Below, piece by piece: positions 28,578-29,832 of a DNA stretch of 29,832 bases. This DNA is from Actinomycetota bacterium. GTDB lineage: Bacteria > Actinomycetota > UBA4738 > HRBIN12. The stretch spans positions 1 to 29,832 of the forward strand of contig VAYF01000041.1 of NCBI GenBank assembly GCA_005883885.1. The letters run 5' to 3'. Below the pieces are notes generated by a model. That model was not told the origin of the DNA and ran no database searches. It saw nothing but the letters and a program-made list of their open reading frames with translations. Each line of letters opens with the position of its first letter. Position 1 is the stretch's first letter. A program made the position numbers and the translations under genes.

Positions 28578-28904
28578 ATGCCTCCGGGTGAGGAAGAGGA
28601 CGCCGTCAAGTTCTACGGCGCGATCCTCGGCCTGACCCAGGTGGAGAAGCCGCCGGAGCTCGCGCCGCGCGGCGGCGTCTGGTTCCGGACCGAGGGGCTC
28701 GAGGTACACCTGGGCATCGAGGAGCCGTTCACGCCGGCCCGCAAGGCGCACCCCGCGTTCCTGGTCCAGGACCTGGAGACCCTTCGGGAGCGGATCGAGC
28801 TCGCGGGCTACCGCGTGACCGACGACGTGCCGCTCGAGGGGTTCCACCGTTGTCACGTCCGCGATCCGTTCGGCAACCGTCTCGAGTTGGTAGAGCCGTC
28901 CTGA
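28578..28904 (+). CDS. VOC (glyoxalase/bleomycin-resistance) superfamily protein, probably 5'-truncated
   Basis: The 108-residue fragment resembles small actinobacterial VOC proteins: LAMPPGEEEDAVKFYGAILGL, KPPELAPRGGVWFRTEGLEVHLGI, then FLVQDLETLRERIELAGY and HVRDPFGNRLELVEPS with the C-terminal metal-ligand glutamate. Family members usually have about 10 more residues in front (a first strand with a metal-binding His before QLAMP). Here CTGGCGATG (L-A-M) directly follows the nrdJ TAG in the same frame. The start ATG 28578 lies inside the conserved motif, with no ribosome-binding site. I think the gene has lost its 5' end in the same deletion that shortened nrdJ. The substrate is unknown. 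Confidence 0.7.
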   Translation: MPPGEEEDAVKFYGAILGLTQVEKPPELAPRGGVWFRTEGLEVHLGIEEPFTPARKAHPAFLVQDLETLRERIELAGYRVTDDVPLEGFHRCHVRDPFGNRLELVEPS

Positions 28905-28908
28905 CGCG

Positions 28909-29343
28909 ATGGACGTGCCCTTCAAACGTCTTCGACCGGAGGGGGCGCTGCCGTCGACGCAGCACCCCGGCGACGCGGGTCTCGACCTCCGCGCGGCGAT
29001 CGACGCCACCGTCAAGCCAGGCGAGCGGGTCATGGTTCCGACCGGCGTGGCCGTCGCGATCCCCGACGGCCACGCCGGCCTGGTGCTTCCTCGGAGCGGC
29101 CTCGCGACCGCCCGCGGCCTGACCCTTTCGAACTCGCCGGGGTTGATCGACGCCGGCTACCGCGGCGAGGTGATCTGTTCGGTCGTGAATCTGGATCGGG
29201 ACGAGGCCGTCGAGATCCGTGCGGGCGACCGGATCGCGCAGCTCGTGGTGATCGCGACCCCCTCTGTCGTTCCCAGCTGGGCAGACGATCTCCCAGGGAG
29301 CGGACGGGGCGAAGGTGGGTTCGGCTCGACCGGGGTGGATTGA
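28909..29343 (+). CDS. dut: Deoxyuridine 5'-triphosphate nucleotidohydrolase (dUTPase)
   Basis: The 144-residue trimeric dUTPase hydrolyses dUTP to dUMP and PPi. All five motifs are present: HPGDAGLDLRA, PRSGLA, SPGLIDAGYRGEV with the catalytic Asp, GDRIAQLVV, and the P-loop-like RGEGGFGSTG at the C-terminus. The length is normal. It starts 4 bp after the VOC gene and is probably co-transcribed with nrdJ, linking dNTP production to dUTP removal. A 14-bp inverted repeat (29042-29078) lies on motif-coding sequence. Confidence 0.96.
   Translation: MDVPFKRLRPEGALPSTQHPGDAGLDLRAAIDATVKPGERVMVPTGVAVAIPDGHAGLVLPRSGLATARGLTLSNSPGLIDAGYRGEVICSVVNLDRDEAVEIRAGDRIAQLVVIATPSVVPSWADDLPGSGRGEGGFGSTGVD
29042..29078. 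repeat. Perfect inverted repeat, 14-bp arms, 9-nt loop, inside dut
   Basis: CCGGCGTGGCCGTC (29042-29055) is exactly complementary to 29065-29078, covering codons for the conserved TGVAVAIPDGHAG. Confidence 0.9.
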
Positions 29344-29395
29344 TCGCCTGGCGATGGTGTATCTGTTGTTCGGTACATGGCACCCGAGGAGGCGG

Positions 29396-29424
29396 TTGAA
29401 GGTCTCCGAACGGGCTCCTAGGAT
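29396..29424 (+). promoter_or_regulatory. Promoter of tRNA-Gly
   Basis: TTGAAG (29396-29401), 17 bp, TAGGAT (29419-29424) places the start about 6 nt before the mature tRNA. The rest of 29344-29395 shows nothing else. Confidence 0.65.
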
Positions 29425-29436
29425 GGATGAGCACGT

Positions 29437-29509
<73 letters not shown>

Positions 29510-29530
29510 CCCGATGGCGAAGGATTTCGT

Positions 29531-29752
29531 GTGAGCGTTCATCACGGGCACGACGATCCGAACGCGCCAGCCGAACCGATACCTCAGCCCGGTGGCTTCC
29601 GCGACGGCCGCGGGACGCCGGTCGACTCCCGCACGCCACCACCTGTCGCTCGGACCGGCTCTCAGTTCAAGACGTCGAACCTGCGCTTGGTGGTCCTCGG
29701 ACTCGTCGTCCTCGTCTTGGCCGTCGCGATCCTCGCTGGCTCGCGGGGGTAG
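29531..29752 (+). CDS. Small tail-anchored membrane protein of unknown function
   Basis: The 73-residue product of GTG 29531, preceded at 7 nt by AAGGA, is not recognised. A hydrophilic Pro/Gly/Asp-rich N-terminal part (about 50 residues, several His) is followed by one C-terminal membrane helix (LRLVVLGLVVLVLAVAILAG) and ends SRG. This suggests a tail-anchored or single-span protein. It directly follows tRNA-Gly and may share its transcript. The last 80 bases (29753-29832) show no gene that can be supported. Confidence 0.55.
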   Translation: MSVHHGHDDPNAPAEPIPQPGGFRDGRGTPVDSRTPPPVARTGSQFKTSNLRLVVLGLVVLVLAVAILAGSRG

Positions 29753-29832
29753 CTCGGATCGGTTCCAACGTCTTGGATCGCGTCGCGCCCCGGCACGGAT
29801 ACGGAGCGCTACCCATTTCTGAACGAGGGCGG

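Noticed and set aside
26085..29033. A 982-codon open frame on the minus strand opposite nrdJ
   Set aside because: It is the antisense shadow of nrdJ, VOC and dut in high-GC DNA; its composition is Arg/Asp/Val-rich without domains, and the plus-strand genes are certain.
29753..29832. A possible gene or second tRNA at the right edge
   Set aside because: No cloverleaf, start site or coding frame could be supported in the last 80 bases.

Overview
This is a high-GC (roughly two thirds G+C) bacterial chromosome segment with the gene order of an actinomycete. The blocks recA-recX-(rny)-miaB-miaA-dapF-hflX and lexA / LysM gene / nrdR resemble the mycobacterial layout. Several features are unlike typical mycobacteria or streptomycetes: an E. 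coli-type DapD, RNase Y next to RNase J, and a B12-dependent ribonucleotide reductase as the only one seen. I infer a deep-branching or uncultured member of the Actinomycetota, possibly from a metagenome assembly. No phage, IS element, CRISPR array or rRNA is visible. Coding density is very high, with many 1-8 bp gene overlaps.

Layout. 1-2914 (+): 3' end of pnp, M16 peptidase, dapB. 2911-4608 (-): adenosylcobalamin-forming PduO, histidine phosphatase, LysE-type exporter. 4670-9509 (+): dapA, RNase J, ftsK. 9510-10545 (-): an unrecognised protein and a GNAT acetyltransferase. 10591-13219 (+): RodZ-like membrane HTH protein, cinA, thpR. 13234-14882 (+): SOS-controlled recA, which is broken here, and recX. 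15138-23163 (+): rny, miaB, miaA, dapF, dapC-like aminotransferase, dapD, hflX. 23091-24760 (-): lexA and a SIS-domain protein. 24874-29343 (+): LysM SOS protein, nrdR, nrdJ, VOC protein, dut. 29437-29832: tRNA-Gly(GCC) and a small membrane protein.

How the genes fit together. Five steps of diaminopimelate/lysine synthesis (dapA, dapB, dapD, dapC, dapF) are interleaved with three RNA-decay enzymes (PNPase, RNase J, RNase Y) and two enzymes that modify the same tRNA base (MiaA, MiaB). The second half is a DNA-damage and dNTP-supply region. LexA-type boxes precede recA and sit in the lexA/LysM divergent promoter. NrdR-type box pairs precede nrdR and nrdJ. PduO can supply the adenosylcobalamin that NrdJ needs, and dut limits dUTP.

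Most notable observations. (1) Three places where about 100 bp of conserved coding sequence appears to be missing: recA (104 bp, frameshift), the dapC-like gene (in frame), and the nrdJ/VOC junction. (2) A near-identical 20-bp motif, CGAATGACAGGNNTGTAACT, in front of both recA and nrdJ and nowhere else noticed in the window. (3) A surprising number of long perfect inverted repeats inside conserved genes. (4) Two well-formed regulatory circuits (SOS and NrdR) that can be read directly from the DNA.
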